From Xanthomarina sp035306705 (lineage in GTDB: Bacteria > Bacteroidota > Bacteroidia > Flavobacteriales > Flavobacteriaceae), in assembly GCF_035306705.1 (NCBI RefSeq), contig NZ_DATGNO010000090.1, positions 1 to 36,293 on the forward strand: DNA of 36,293 bases, written 5' to 3'. The position numbers and the translations under genes were made by a program. Shown piece by piece: positions 25,641 to 33,316 of this stretch (positions within the stretch are counted from its first letter, which is position 1; every line of letters starts with the position of its first letter). Under the pieces are notes generated by a model, which saw only the letters and a list, made by a program, of their open reading frames with translations, did no database searches and was not told the origin of the DNA.

Positions 25641-26388
25641 GGGTCTTTTTTATGGCATTGGTCATCAAGTTATAAATGGCTTTATGTTCCTCATTTTCTA
25701 ACTGGTCCAAATGTCTTTTAATGGTTTTTTTATCGTTTCGTTTCGCTGGCCCTGTTTGTGCCAGAAAAGGTGATATATTTTGAACTTTTTTAGCGGTTTC
25801 TAAAATCAATGGTTTTAAAATATCGAATTCCACACCTTCAGCTTCTGTTATTTCATGCGCTATCCGATACAGTTGATTGGTAAAATTATTTACAAATACG
25901 GCTGCCAAATGCAACGCTTTTCTTTGGTCGCTATTCACTTTATAATGGTCACTACCAATAGCTTCTGCCAGTGACTTTAAAAGTGGATAGTCTTTTTTGC
26001 CAATAGTTTCTATACAAATAGGCACATTTTTAAAATCCAGTTCAGCTGCTTTGGAAAAGGTTTGAAGTGGATAAAACACACCACGTCTGTTTTTTTTGTC
26101 TAAGTCGTAAATACTCACGCTTCCAGACGTATGGGCCACCAAGCGGTTTTCAAAGGGCAAAGCTTCTGAAATATCTGAAATGGCATCATCGCTTATAGCA
26201 ATCAGATAGAGGTCGGCTTCGGTTAATTCTGAAAGTTTGTCGGTAATTGAAACCTCATTTTGAAAAGAACTTATTTTGCTAATATCCCTATTATACCATT
26301 GTTTTACCGAAATTGTTTTGGTTTTTGAAAACACTTTAAATAGGTGTGTAGCAACATTTCCTGCGCCAAGTATGCTTACTGAAATCAT
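25630..26388 (-). CDS. Rossmann-like and DUF2520 domain protein
   Basis: A 252-residue protein with an N-terminal NAD(P)-type Rossmann motif SILGAGNVATHLFKVF (4-19) and a C-terminal helical DUF2520 domain (about 125-245), including KALHLAAVFVNNFTNQLY. The arrangement resembles pyrroline-5-carboxylate/ketopantoate reductase-like proteins of unknown substrate. It lies 20 bp downstream of the Crp/Fnr gene's stop and overlaps kdsC, so it is probably expressed in the crp-DUF2520-kdsC run. Confidence 0.87.
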   Translation of the reverse strand: MISVSILGAGNVATHLFKVFSKTKTISVKQWYNRDISKISSFQNEVSITDKLSELTEADLYLIAISDDAISDISEALPFENRLVAHTSGSVSIYDLDKKNRRGVFYPLQTFSKAAELDFKNVPICIETIGKKDYPLLKSLAEAIGSDHYKVNSDQRKALHLAAVFVNNFTNQLYRIAHEITEAEGVEFDILKPLILETAKKVQNISPFLAQTGPAKRNDKKTIKRHLDQLENEEHKAIYNLMTNAIKKTHGK

Positions 26389-26408
26389 GGGTGTAAATTA
26401 AAGGTATT

Positions 26409-26996
26409 TTAAATAAAAACTTTACGTTGTTTAAGAATTAATTTTTTAGTTTTTTCCAAATGTTTTACGGCTCTAATAACAGTTTCCACACGCAGGCCTG
26501 TAAGATCTGAAATTTGCTGACGTGTTAATTTGACTTCATACAATCCTTCCGTATTAGACGTGTCTTTTAAATGATGCAATAAGGTTAAAATACGATGTTC
26601 TGGCGGATGAATGGATAATTCCTTCATAATTTTAGCCTTATAAAGCATTCTATTGCAAAGTAATTTCGTGAATTTTAAATGTATTTCTGGTTGTGCTATT
26701 AGCAATTTTATAAACACTTTTCTTTCTAAAACATAAACCTCGCAATCTGTTAAACACATGGCACTTGCCGGATAATCAAAAGCGCCAAGTAGCGGAGGTT
26801 CACCAAAGGAGGTGTTTTTCTCAAAAAAACCCTGTGTAAACTCTTTGCCTTCTTCCGTAAGATTAAACATTTTTACTTTTCCAGATTTTAACTGATAGTA
26901 ATATTTAGCTATATCAGATTCATTGAAAATAATTTCGTCTTTATGAAAGGTTTTTATGGACGGATTATATGTTTCTAAGATGTTAACTGGTATCAT
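26409..26996 (-). CDS. Crp/Fnr family transcriptional regulator (first copy)
   Basis: A 195-residue regulator from the ATG at 26996. A longer reading from a TTG at 27026 would begin inside the -7 box and is rejected. The N-terminal cyclic-nucleotide-binding-like beta roll includes ETYNPSIKTFHKDEIIF and FGEPPLLG. The C-terminal winged helix-turn-helix has LTRQQISDLTGLRVETVIRA (about 154-173). No Cys cluster of the FNR 4Fe-4S type is seen near the N-terminus, so O2 sensing by FeS is unlikely. It is divergent from the membrane protein/haemoglobin/CcsBA group and may control it; a palindrome lies in the gap. Confidence 0.9.
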   Translation of the reverse strand: MIPVNILETYNPSIKTFHKDEIIFNESDIAKYYYQLKSGKVKMFNLTEEGKEFTQGFFEKNTSFGEPPLLGAFDYPASAMCLTDCEVYVLERKVFIKLLIAQPEIHLKFTKLLCNRMLYKAKIMKELSIHPPEHRILTLLHHLKDTSNTEGLYEVKLTRQQISDLTGLRVETVIRAVKHLEKTKKLILKQRKVFI

Positions 26997-27002
26997 TTGT
27001 AT

Positions 27003-27031
27003 ATGATTTGAATCATAAAATAACAAAGATA
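27003..27031 (-). promoter_or_regulatory. Promoter and palindrome of first crp/fnr gene
   Basis: TATCTTTG (27031-27024) is a perfect -7 box on the minus strand. ATGATT-TG-AATCAT (27003-27016) is a 14-bp inverted repeat just downstream of it, near the predicted start of transcription and before the ATG at 26996. This is a plausible autoregulatory operator. Confidence 0.5.
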
Positions 27032-27072
27032 AGTTTTAGAATTTTGTAAGAAGAATTTTAAACACTAAGAAA

Positions 27073-27366
27073 ATGAATATTTTAAATCACTATCGTCACG
27101 ATTTTAGAGAGAATTACATTTTGTACATCCCTTTGACCATTATTTTACAAAGTTGTTTGGGCTCTATTGCAGCTATGTTTATTTTAAAAAACAGTATAAC
27201 AGGACCATTTCATTTTTTTGAACTAACTTTATGCGTTGTATTTGCTATGGGTTATAATGCCGTTGTTTACGCACAATTAAAAAACAACGTAATATTTAAC
27301 TTCTTAGTAGCAACATTATTGGTGCACGTGGCACTGATAATTATTAATGTCTTACGACTGTTTTAA
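27073..27366 (+). CDS. Small three-helix membrane protein, unknown
   Basis: A 97-residue protein with three hydrophobic helices: about 17-40 (LYIPLTIILQSCLGSIAAMF), 46-68 (HFFELTLCVVFAMGYNAVVY) and 73-96. The N-terminus is charged and contains HYRHDFREN. I do not recognise a named family. It is 8 bp upstream of the truncated haemoglobin gene and divergent from a Crp/Fnr regulator, which suggests a link to low-oxygen or nitrogen-oxide respiration. That is context inference only. Confidence 0.7.
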   Translation: MNILNHYRHDFRENYILYIPLTIILQSCLGSIAAMFILKNSITGPFHFFELTLCVVFAMGYNAVVYAQLKNNVIFNFLVATLLVHVALIIINVLRLF

Positions 27367-27374
27367 ATTTAGAA

Positions 27375-27776
27375 ATGATAAAAGAAGATATAGGAACTCG
27401 AGAAGATGTCTATTTATTGGTATCCACTTTTTACGCAAAAATTAGAAAAGACCCGTTTTTAGGGCCTTTTTTTAATCGGGTCATTAAAGACTGGGATGAA
27501 CATATAGATAAATTAACTACTTTTTGGGAAACCAGTTTATTCACAACCCGACGCTTGGAAAATAAATATTATGGCAATCCTTTAGCTGTTCATATAGATG
27601 TTGATCGAGATAATGACCAAAGTATCACATCAGAACACTTTGGGAAATGGTTAAACCTATGGTTTGAAACCATCAACGAACTTTACGAAGGTGAATATGC
27701 TATGAAAGCGCAGCAAAAGGCCAGAAAAATGAGCACTTTTATGTTCATAAATATTTTTCAAGCCAGACAGAATTAG
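27375..27776 (+). CDS. Group III truncated haemoglobin
   Basis: A 133-residue globin of the 2-over-2 type. FYAKIRKDPFLGPFFNRVI (19-37) is the B/E-helix region signature, and the proximal haem His is most likely in ITSEHFGKWLNLWFETI (about 84-100). The length fits group III (trHbP). These globins bind O2 or NO with high affinity; group III members have been linked to microaerobic growth and reactive nitrogen detoxification. It lies between the three-helix membrane protein and the CcsBA gene. Confidence 0.9.
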   Translation: MIKEDIGTREDVYLLVSTFYAKIRKDPFLGPFFNRVIKDWDEHIDKLTTFWETSLFTTRRLENKYYGNPLAVHIDVDRDNDQSITSEHFGKWLNLWFETINELYEGEYAMKAQQKARKMSTFMFINIFQARQN

Positions 27777-27887
27777 TTAATTCAAAGTTTTTTCAGTAAA
27801 TAAAACGGTCGTAGTTGGTTTTGCTATACAAAGCAATTGTTCAGGCTTCTTTTTATGCTTTTAACATATTAAATGAACTAAAAACCT

Positions 27888-27895
27888 TAAATTTG
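27888..27895 (+). promoter_or_regulatory. -7 box of the ccsBA gene
   Basis: TAAATTTG, about 26 bp before the ATG at 27921. No TTTG appears at -33. The 140-bp gap to the haemoglobin gene suggests ccsBA can be transcribed on its own. Confidence 0.45.
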
Positions 27896-27920
27896 CTCGA
27901 CCAAATTTTAGAGTCTCAAA

Positions 27921-30900
27921 ATGATGCAAAATAAAATCACTAAATTCTTATTTTCTACCAGATTAACAGCCGTTTTGTTCATAGTTTTTGCAGCCTCCAT
28001 GGCTATTGGAACTTTTATGGACGCTGGTCAAGATACCTCTCCAACGCCTTATACAAGAAATCTAATCTACAACACATGGTGGTTTGAAGCCATTCTGTTT
28101 GTTTTCATGATTAATTTTATTGGTAATATTCCTAAGTATCGTTTATGGCGTAAGGATCAATGGGCCACTTTAATGCTTCATTTATCCTTCATCTTAATTA
28201 TTATTGGAGCTGGAATTACCAGATATATCAGTTTTGAAGGCATGATGAATATTCGTGAAGGAGAAACCGAACATGCCATTTTATCGCATAAAACCTATAT
28301 CACCGCTTATATTGATGGCGATTATATGGTGAATGGCCAAGCCCAAAGAAAAATCGTTGAAGAGGAAGTTGATTTCTCCCATCGATTAAAAAATAAATTT
28401 CACTATAAAACCGACTATAACAACCAAGACGTTACTTTCGAACTTGAAAAGTTTATTGGAGGTGCCGAAAAAGATGTTGTTCCAGATGAAAACGGGAAAG
28501 AATACCTGAAACTTGTTGAAGCTGGTGGGGATGGTGCGCCACATAATCATTTCTTGGAAGCAGGAGAAGTTCAAAGCATTCACAATGTGTTATTTTCCTT
28601 AAATAAAGAAGTGCCAGGTGCTGTTAATATTACTTCTACCGAAAACGGTTTAACCATACAATCTCCTTTTGAGGGAGAATATATGACCATGGCAACCGGA
28701 GTAACTGGAGATTTGGTAAAAGATAGCATACAGCCACTTATTTTACGTTCTAGATATGTTATAGGAACCATGCAAATAGTGTTTCCAAAGCCCGTTGTAA
28801 AAGGTCATTTTGACATTGTGAAAAAATCTGAAATGCTAGCAGGAGATGAAGATGGTGTGGTACTAAAAGTAACTTCCAATGGTGAAACAGAACGTGTTGG
28901 ATTATTAGGAGGACAAGGGTACAGCAAGCCATTTGAGAAAGTACATATTGCAGGATTGGATATTGCATTTAAATATGGTTCGAAAATTATTGAATTGCCA
29001 TTTAGCATAAAATTAAATGATTTTGTTGCCGATAAATATCCAGGAACCGAAAAAAGCTACTCTTCTTTCGCAAGTGAAGTAACCGTTATCGATAAAGAAA
29101 CTGGCGATTATGATTACCGTATTTATATGAACCATATTTTGGATCATGGAGGATATAGATTTTTCCAAGCTGGATTTGACCCAGACGAATTGGGAACAAG
29201 ATTATCGGTAAACCATGATTTCTATGGAACTTGGGTAACATATATTGGTTATTTCTTTTTATACTTTGGAATGATTGCCATTTTATTTGATAAACGAACA
29301 CGTTTTGGCGATTTAAAACGTCAACTGAAACGCGTGAAACATAAAAAATCAAAAGCCTTAATGGTCTTGTTTTTATGTTTTGGTTTGCACGGATACGCTC
29401 AAGAACCTGCTCAAAACGATAATCACAAACACAGTACAGCTCCAACAAAAGCACAAATAGATTCTATTTTAGCTGTTAATATTACACCTAAGGCACATGC
29501 CGATAAATTTGCACATCTGGTTATTCAGGATGCTGGAGGACGAATGATGCCTATAAACACCTATGCGTCTGAAATGCTTCGTAAGTTGAGCAAGCATGAT
29601 ACGTATGAAGGTTTTGATGCCAATCAGGTGTTTTTATCTATTCAGGAAAGTCCGTTATTATGGTATAACGTTCCGGTTATTTATTTAAAACCTCAAAAAG
29701 GAGATTCTATACGTAAATTAATTGGTGTAGAAGAAGGACAGAAATATGTGTCCTTAGTAAACTTTTTTACTGAAAATGGCGCTTATAAATTGGCTCCTTA
29801 TTTAGAAGAAGCATATAAAGCACAAATACCAAATGGTTTTCAAAAGGAATTTAAGGAAACAGACCAACGTGTTAATTTATTGTACAACACCATAGAAGGT
29901 TACGCCTTACGAATTTTTCCAATTCCAGACGATTATAACAACAAATGGATTTCTTCAACAGAATATAGAAGGGACAACTATCGTGATCAAATTAAAGATT
30001 CCTTATATGCAAACTTTGTAAACAATGGCTTTAGTGCATATTTGATTACCTTAAATTCTGCCAAGCAGTCTGGAGATTTTTCTAAAGCAGAAGATCTGTT
30101 AGAATCCTTTAAAAAGACCCAGCATAAATTTGGAAGTAGCGTCATGCTTTCAGATAAAAAAGTGCAAGCAGAGATAAGTTATAATAAATACGACATCTTT
30201 AAGAAATTATATAGCTGGTATATGTATGGATCAGCATTGATGTTTGTTTTAATAATTGTTCAAATCTTTAGAGAGAAGAGTCGGGTTTTAAATACAAGTA
30301 TAAAAACGTTTAAATACATTATTTTAGGTCTGTTTATACTTCATACTTTAGGTTTAATAGCCCGTTGGTATATTTCTGGACATGCACCTTGGAGTGATGC
30401 TTACGAATCCATGATTTATGTGGCTTGGGCTACCATGTTGTTTGGTTTGCTTTTTGGTAGAAAAAGTGATTTGACCGTTGCGGCAACAGCCTTCGTAACC
30501 TCCATGATTTTAATGGTGGCACATTGGAGTTGGATGGATCCAGCTATAGCCAATTTACAACCAGTTTTAGATAGTTATTGGTTAATGGTTCACGTGTCGA
30601 TAATTGTGGCAAGTTATGGACCATTTACTTTAGCCATGATGTTGGGAGTTGTATCCTTATTTCTGATGATTTTTACTACTAAAGAAAATAAAAGCAAAAT
30701 GCTCCTGAACATTCAAGAGCTAACTATTATAAACGAAATGGCCTTAACGGTTGGTTTGGTATTACTAACTATTGGAAACTTTTTAGGAGGCATGTGGGCC
30801 AACGAAAGTTGGGGAAGATACTGGGGTTGGGATCCAAAGGAAACTTGGGCTTTAATTAGTATTATGATTTATGCCTTTGTAATCCATATGCGTTTGGTTC

Positions 30901-31121
30901 CAGGACTTCGTGGACGCTTTACGTTTAACCTAGCTTCTATCTTAGCTTTTTCAAGTATTATGATGACTTATTTTGGTGTGAACTTCTACTTGGCAGGATT
31001 GCATAGTTATGCGAGTGGCGACCAGATTGTAAGTGTGAAATTTATACTTATTGCTTTTGGAATTGTAGCCGTATTGGCCTTATTGGCCTATAGAAAATAT
31101 GCAAAATTCTATAAGAAATAA
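27921..31121 (+). CDS. ccsBA: CcsBA (ResB-ResC fusion) cytochrome c synthase
   Basis: A 1066-residue fusion of System II cytochrome c biogenesis proteins. The N-terminal CcsB/ResB part has membrane helices at about 14-32, 52-67 and 82-100, a large periplasmic domain (about 105-430) and another helix near 440-456. A segment of about 300 residues (about 485-765) follows. The C-terminal CcsA/ResC part has the haem-handling WWD-type motif WGRYWGWDPKETWALI (about 968-983) and several helices. The complex exports haem and ligates it to CxxCH apocytochromes outside the membrane. Such fusions are normal in Bacteroidetes. The exported haem c protein near 36000 is a possible client. Confidence 0.95.
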   Translation: MMQNKITKFLFSTRLTAVLFIVFAASMAIGTFMDAGQDTSPTPYTRNLIYNTWWFEAILFVFMINFIGNIPKYRLWRKDQWATLMLHLSFILIIIGAGITRYISFEGMMNIREGETEHAILSHKTYITAYIDGDYMVNGQAQRKIVEEEVDFSHRLKNKFHYKTDYNNQDVTFELEKFIGGAEKDVVPDENGKEYLKLVEAGGDGAPHNHFLEAGEVQSIHNVLFSLNKEVPGAVNITSTENGLTIQSPFEGEYMTMATGVTGDLVKDSIQPLILRSRYVIGTMQIVFPKPVVKGHFDIVKKSEMLAGDEDGVVLKVTSNGETERVGLLGGQGYSKPFEKVHIAGLDIAFKYGSKIIELPFSIKLNDFVADKYPGTEKSYSSFASEVTVIDKETGDYDYRIYMNHILDHGGYRFFQAGFDPDELGTRLSVNHDFYGTWVTYIGYFFLYFGMIAILFDKRTRFGDLKRQLKRVKHKKSKALMVLFLCFGLHGYAQEPAQNDNHKHSTAPTKAQIDSILAVNITPKAHADKFAHLVIQDAGGRMMPINTYASEMLRKLSKHDTYEGFDANQVFLSIQESPLLWYNVPVIYLKPQKGDSIRKLIGVEEGQKYVSLVNFFTENGAYKLAPYLEEAYKAQIPNGFQKEFKETDQRVNLLYNTIEGYALRIFPIPDDYNNKWISSTEYRRDNYRDQIKDSLYANFVNNGFSAYLITLNSAKQSGDFSKAEDLLESFKKTQHKFGSSVMLSDKKVQAEISYNKYDIFKKLYSWYMYGSALMFVLIIVQIFREKSRVLNTSIKTFKYIILGLFILHTLGLIARWYISGHAPWSDAYESMIYVAWATMLFGLLFGRKSDLTVAATAFVTSMILMVAHWSWMDPAIANLQPVLDSYWLMVHVSIIVASYGPFTLAMMLGVVSLFLMIFTTKENKSKMLLNIQELTIINEMALTVGLVLLTIGNFLGGMWANESWGRYWGWDPKETWALISIMIYAFVIHMRLVPGLRGRFTFNLASILAFSSIMMTYFGVNFYLAGLHSYASGDQIVSVKFILIAFGIVAVLALLAYRKYAKFYKK

Positions 31122-31136
31122 TAAACAAGTGAAATA

Positions 31137-31166
31137 AAAAAAGACTGCAATTTGCAGTCTTTTTTT
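31137..31166. terminator. Bidirectional terminator after ccsBA
   Basis: AAAAGACTGC and GCAGTCTTTT form a long perfect stem with a 5-nt loop, with A and T runs on the two sides. It serves ccsBA (+) and the convergent small gene (-) ending at 31186. Confidence 0.85.
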
Positions 31167-31185
31167 ATTTCGTTAATATAATATC

Positions 31186-31557
31186 TTAAAGTCTTATTGG
31201 AGTTTTATCTAAATTTAATTCGTCTAACATGTCTTGGGTAAACTTATAATGCCCGCGACGTGTAATGATTTTAAATCTGTCGTCCTTCATTCTTGTAAGA
31301 ACATCTAAAAATCTCCATTTAGATTTTAGTAATTTTGGTTCATCAGATTTTAAACTTATTTCAAAATAATGTTTTCTTCCGCCTTTTTCCGCAACAATGT
31401 CTGGAGTTAGTGTCATATCACTTCCTTTTTTAAGGTAAGATTTTGGTGTTTCATAACCATCAACATCTGCTTGGATGTTATTGAATCCCATTCTTTCTAA
31501 GTACGTTAGAGATTCTTTCAAAAATACTTCGTTTTCTAATTTGTCCTGTGCTATCAT
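31186..31557 (-). CDS. Small conserved-looking protein, possibly nuclease-fold
   Basis: A 123-residue soluble protein. Its middle part, LTPDIVAEKGGRKHYFEISLK (read as LTPDIV, then YFEISLK), has the spacing D...E-x-S...K that recalls the PD-(D/E)XK nuclease core, but the second motif is not canonical. The N-terminus is helical (EVFLKESLTYLERMGFNNIQ) and the C-terminus is basic (KIITRRGHYKFTQDM). I do not recognise a named family. It stands alone between two plus-strand groups and ends at a shared terminator. Confidence 0.65.
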   Translation of the reverse strand: MIAQDKLENEVFLKESLTYLERMGFNNIQADVDGYETPKSYLKKGSDMTLTPDIVAEKGGRKHYFEISLKSDEPKLLKSKWRFLDVLTRMKDDRFKIITRRGHYKFTQDMLDELNLDKTPIRL

Positions 31558-31701
31558 GCTATAAAGATATAAAATTTAAATGGTTTTTTGGGTTAATACA
31601 CTGTTAAACATTATTTTAATAATTCATTTTCAATAAGTTAGGCGTTGTTAAACCTGATTTTATATATTTATTAATATCGATTTCCTTTCATAGTTAAACC
31701 G

Positions 31702-31709
31702 TAAATTTG
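31702..31709 (+). promoter_or_regulatory. -7 box of second crp/fnr gene, with upstream heptamers
   Basis: TAAATTTG, 28 bp before the ATG at 31737. Upstream the heptamer GTTAAAC occurs three times in the same orientation (31603-31609, 31647-31653, 31693-31699), spaced 44 and 46 bp, i.e. about four helical turns apart. The last copy lies within the promoter spacer. Confidence 0.45.
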
Positions 31710-31736
31710 TAATATTAAACTTTATACCAACCCAAG

Positions 31737-32369
31737 ATGATAGAACATTTAGAAGCTAATTACGGTTATTTGTTTGAGGACGAACTACTTCAGGAAATAA
31801 ACCAAGTTGGTGTTTTTAAAGAAATTCCAGAAGGCAGCAAGCTCATAGAAATTGACGATTACATAAAATCCATGCCTTTACTCATAAGCGGCGCTGTTAA
31901 AATAATGAGGGAAGATGAACATGGAGATGAATTGATCCTGTATTTTATTGAAAAAGGAGACACCTGTGCCATGACTTTGTCCTGTTGTATGGGACAAAAA
32001 AGAAGTGAAATTAGAGCTGTAGCCGAAACAGATACCACATTAATTATGATTCCCGTTGAACACATTAGCCTGTGGATGGGAAAATATAAAAGTTGGCAAA
32101 ATTTTATTCTTCAAAGTTATAACGAACGTATGTCGGAACTTCTAGAAGCTATAGATACCATTGCTTTTTTGAAAATGGACGAACGTATTTTGAAGTATTT
32201 GAGAGATAAAGCCATGGTAAACCACAACGAGGAAATTGTTGTTACCCACCAACAAATTGCAAACGACTTATATACGTCTAGAGTTGTTGTCTCTCGCATT
32301 TTAAAAGCTTTAGAGAGAAATAATCAAATAAAAATCAATAGAAATCGAATTACCTTATTAGATTTATAA
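31737..32369 (+). CDS. Crp/Fnr family regulator with Cys cluster
   Basis: A 210-residue regulator: a cyclic-nucleotide-binding-like beta roll (about 20-120), a dimer helix and a C-terminal winged helix-turn-helix with VVTHQQIANDLYTSRVVVSR (about 168-187). The sensor domain contains three Cys in DTCAMTLSCCMGQKRSE (C77, C83, C84), placed in the beta roll rather than at the FNR N-terminal FeS position. It is followed by TauE, a CstB-like enzyme and rhodanese genes. Two of their promoters carry the palindrome GTAAC-N4-GTTAC, the half-site format of this family. I infer a thiol-based sensor of persulfide/sulfide controlling the downstream genes; the effector is not proven. Confidence 0.9.
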   Translation: MIEHLEANYGYLFEDELLQEINQVGVFKEIPEGSKLIEIDDYIKSMPLLISGAVKIMREDEHGDELILYFIEKGDTCAMTLSCCMGQKRSEIRAVAETDTTLIMIPVEHISLWMGKYKSWQNFILQSYNERMSELLEAIDTIAFLKMDERILKYLRDKAMVNHNEEIVVTHQQIANDLYTSRVVVSRILKALERNNQIKINRNRITLLDL

Positions 32370-32390
32370 CAGATGATTCCTTTAAAATAA

Positions 32391-32415
32391 ACAACCATAA
32401 AAGGTTGCTGTTTTT
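32391..32415 (+). terminator. Weak terminator after second crp/fnr gene
   Basis: CAACC (32392-32396) pairs with GGTTG (32403-32407) around the loop ATAAAA, followed after two bases by a T-rich stretch. The stem is short, so read-through into the TauE gene is likely. Confidence 0.35.
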
Positions 32416-32437
32416 GGTTTTAGTTTAGAACACTTTT

Positions 32438-33238
32438 ATGGATTTAAATACCAGCTTAGGATATATTGGAGCACTTTTAATTGGAATTGTTCTAGGTTTA
32501 ATAGGAGGAGGTGGCTCTATACTTACTGTTCCTGTTTTAGTTTATTTGTTTTATTTTAATGCCGTAACGGCAACGGCATACTCTCTTTTTGTTGTGGGGG
32601 TTTCGTCTGCTTTTGGGACCGTAAAAAAGATTCAGAAACAACAGGTGAATTTTAAAGTAGCCATGATATTTTCCATACCTGCCTTTACTGCGGTATATGT
32701 AACCAGACGTTTTATCCTACCAGCAATTCCAGAAAACCTATTTGTAATAAAGAGCTTTCTAGTTACAAAAGACATGGCTATCATGACACTTTTTGCCCTC
32801 ATGATGTTGTTTGCGGCCAAGACCATGATGGCAACAAAAAAAGTTTCAGAAATTAGTAAGGAATCAGTAAAACTTAATTATCTATTAATTTTTATTCAAG
32901 CTGTTGTTATAGGTTTGCTTACAGGTTTGGTAGGAGCGGGAGGGGGCTTTGTTATCATTCCAGCCTTGATAGCGTTGGCCAAATTGGACATGAAGGAGGC
33001 CGTGGGCACCTCGCTTTTAATAATTGCTATTAATTCCTTGATAGGTTTTACAGGAGATTTTGGGCATTTAGAAGTAGATTGGTTATTTTTACTTGGTTTT
33101 ACAGCCATTTCGGTTGTAGGGATTTTTATAGGTACTTATTTATCCAATTTTATAGATGGAAAGAAATTAAAAAAAGGATTTGGATGGTTTGTATTAGGTA
33201 TGGGAATTTATATTATATATAAAGAACTCACTACGTAA
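32438..33238 (+). CDS. TauE/SafE family sulfite/sulfur-anion exporter
   Basis: A 266-residue membrane protein with about eight hydrophobic helices arranged as two similar halves. Both halves open with a Gly-rich helix: GLIGGGGSILTVPVL (20-34) and LVGAGGGFVIIPALIAL (about 163-179), the TauE/SafE (formerly DUF81) repeat. The family exports sulfite, sulfoacetate or other sulfur anions. Its place between a Cys-containing Crp/Fnr regulator and a persulfide dioxygenase suggests export of sulfite or thiosulfate formed by that enzyme. No clear promoter of its own was found apart from a one-mismatch -7 box near 32421. Confidence 0.9.
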   Translation: MDLNTSLGYIGALLIGIVLGLIGGGGSILTVPVLVYLFYFNAVTATAYSLFVVGVSSAFGTVKKIQKQQVNFKVAMIFSIPAFTAVYVTRRFILPAIPENLFVIKSFLVTKDMAIMTLFALMMLFAAKTMMATKKVSEISKESVKLNYLLIFIQAVVIGLLTGLVGAGGGFVIIPALIALAKLDMKEAVGTSLLIIAINSLIGFTGDFGHLEVDWLFLLGFTAISVVGIFIGTYLSNFIDGKKLKKGFGWFVLGMGIYIIYKELTT

Positions 33239-33247
33239 CTATAGATT

Positions 33248-33291
33248 GTAACCTATGTTACCCCTAAATAAGAATAACATGACTAATTTTG
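33248..33291 (+). promoter_or_regulatory. Operator and promoter of the CstB-like gene
   Basis: GTAAC-CTAT-GTTAC (33248-33261, centre 33254.5) is a perfect 5-bp inverted repeat with a 4-nt spacer. The -7 box TAATTTTG starts at 33284, 29.5 bp from the palindrome centre. The predicted start near 33297 puts the palindrome around -42, the usual place for class II activation by Crp/Fnr proteins. The -33 box is missing, as expected for an activator-dependent promoter. Confidence 0.65.
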
Positions 33292-33316
33292 CATAATTGA
33301 TAAATACTAGAATAAA

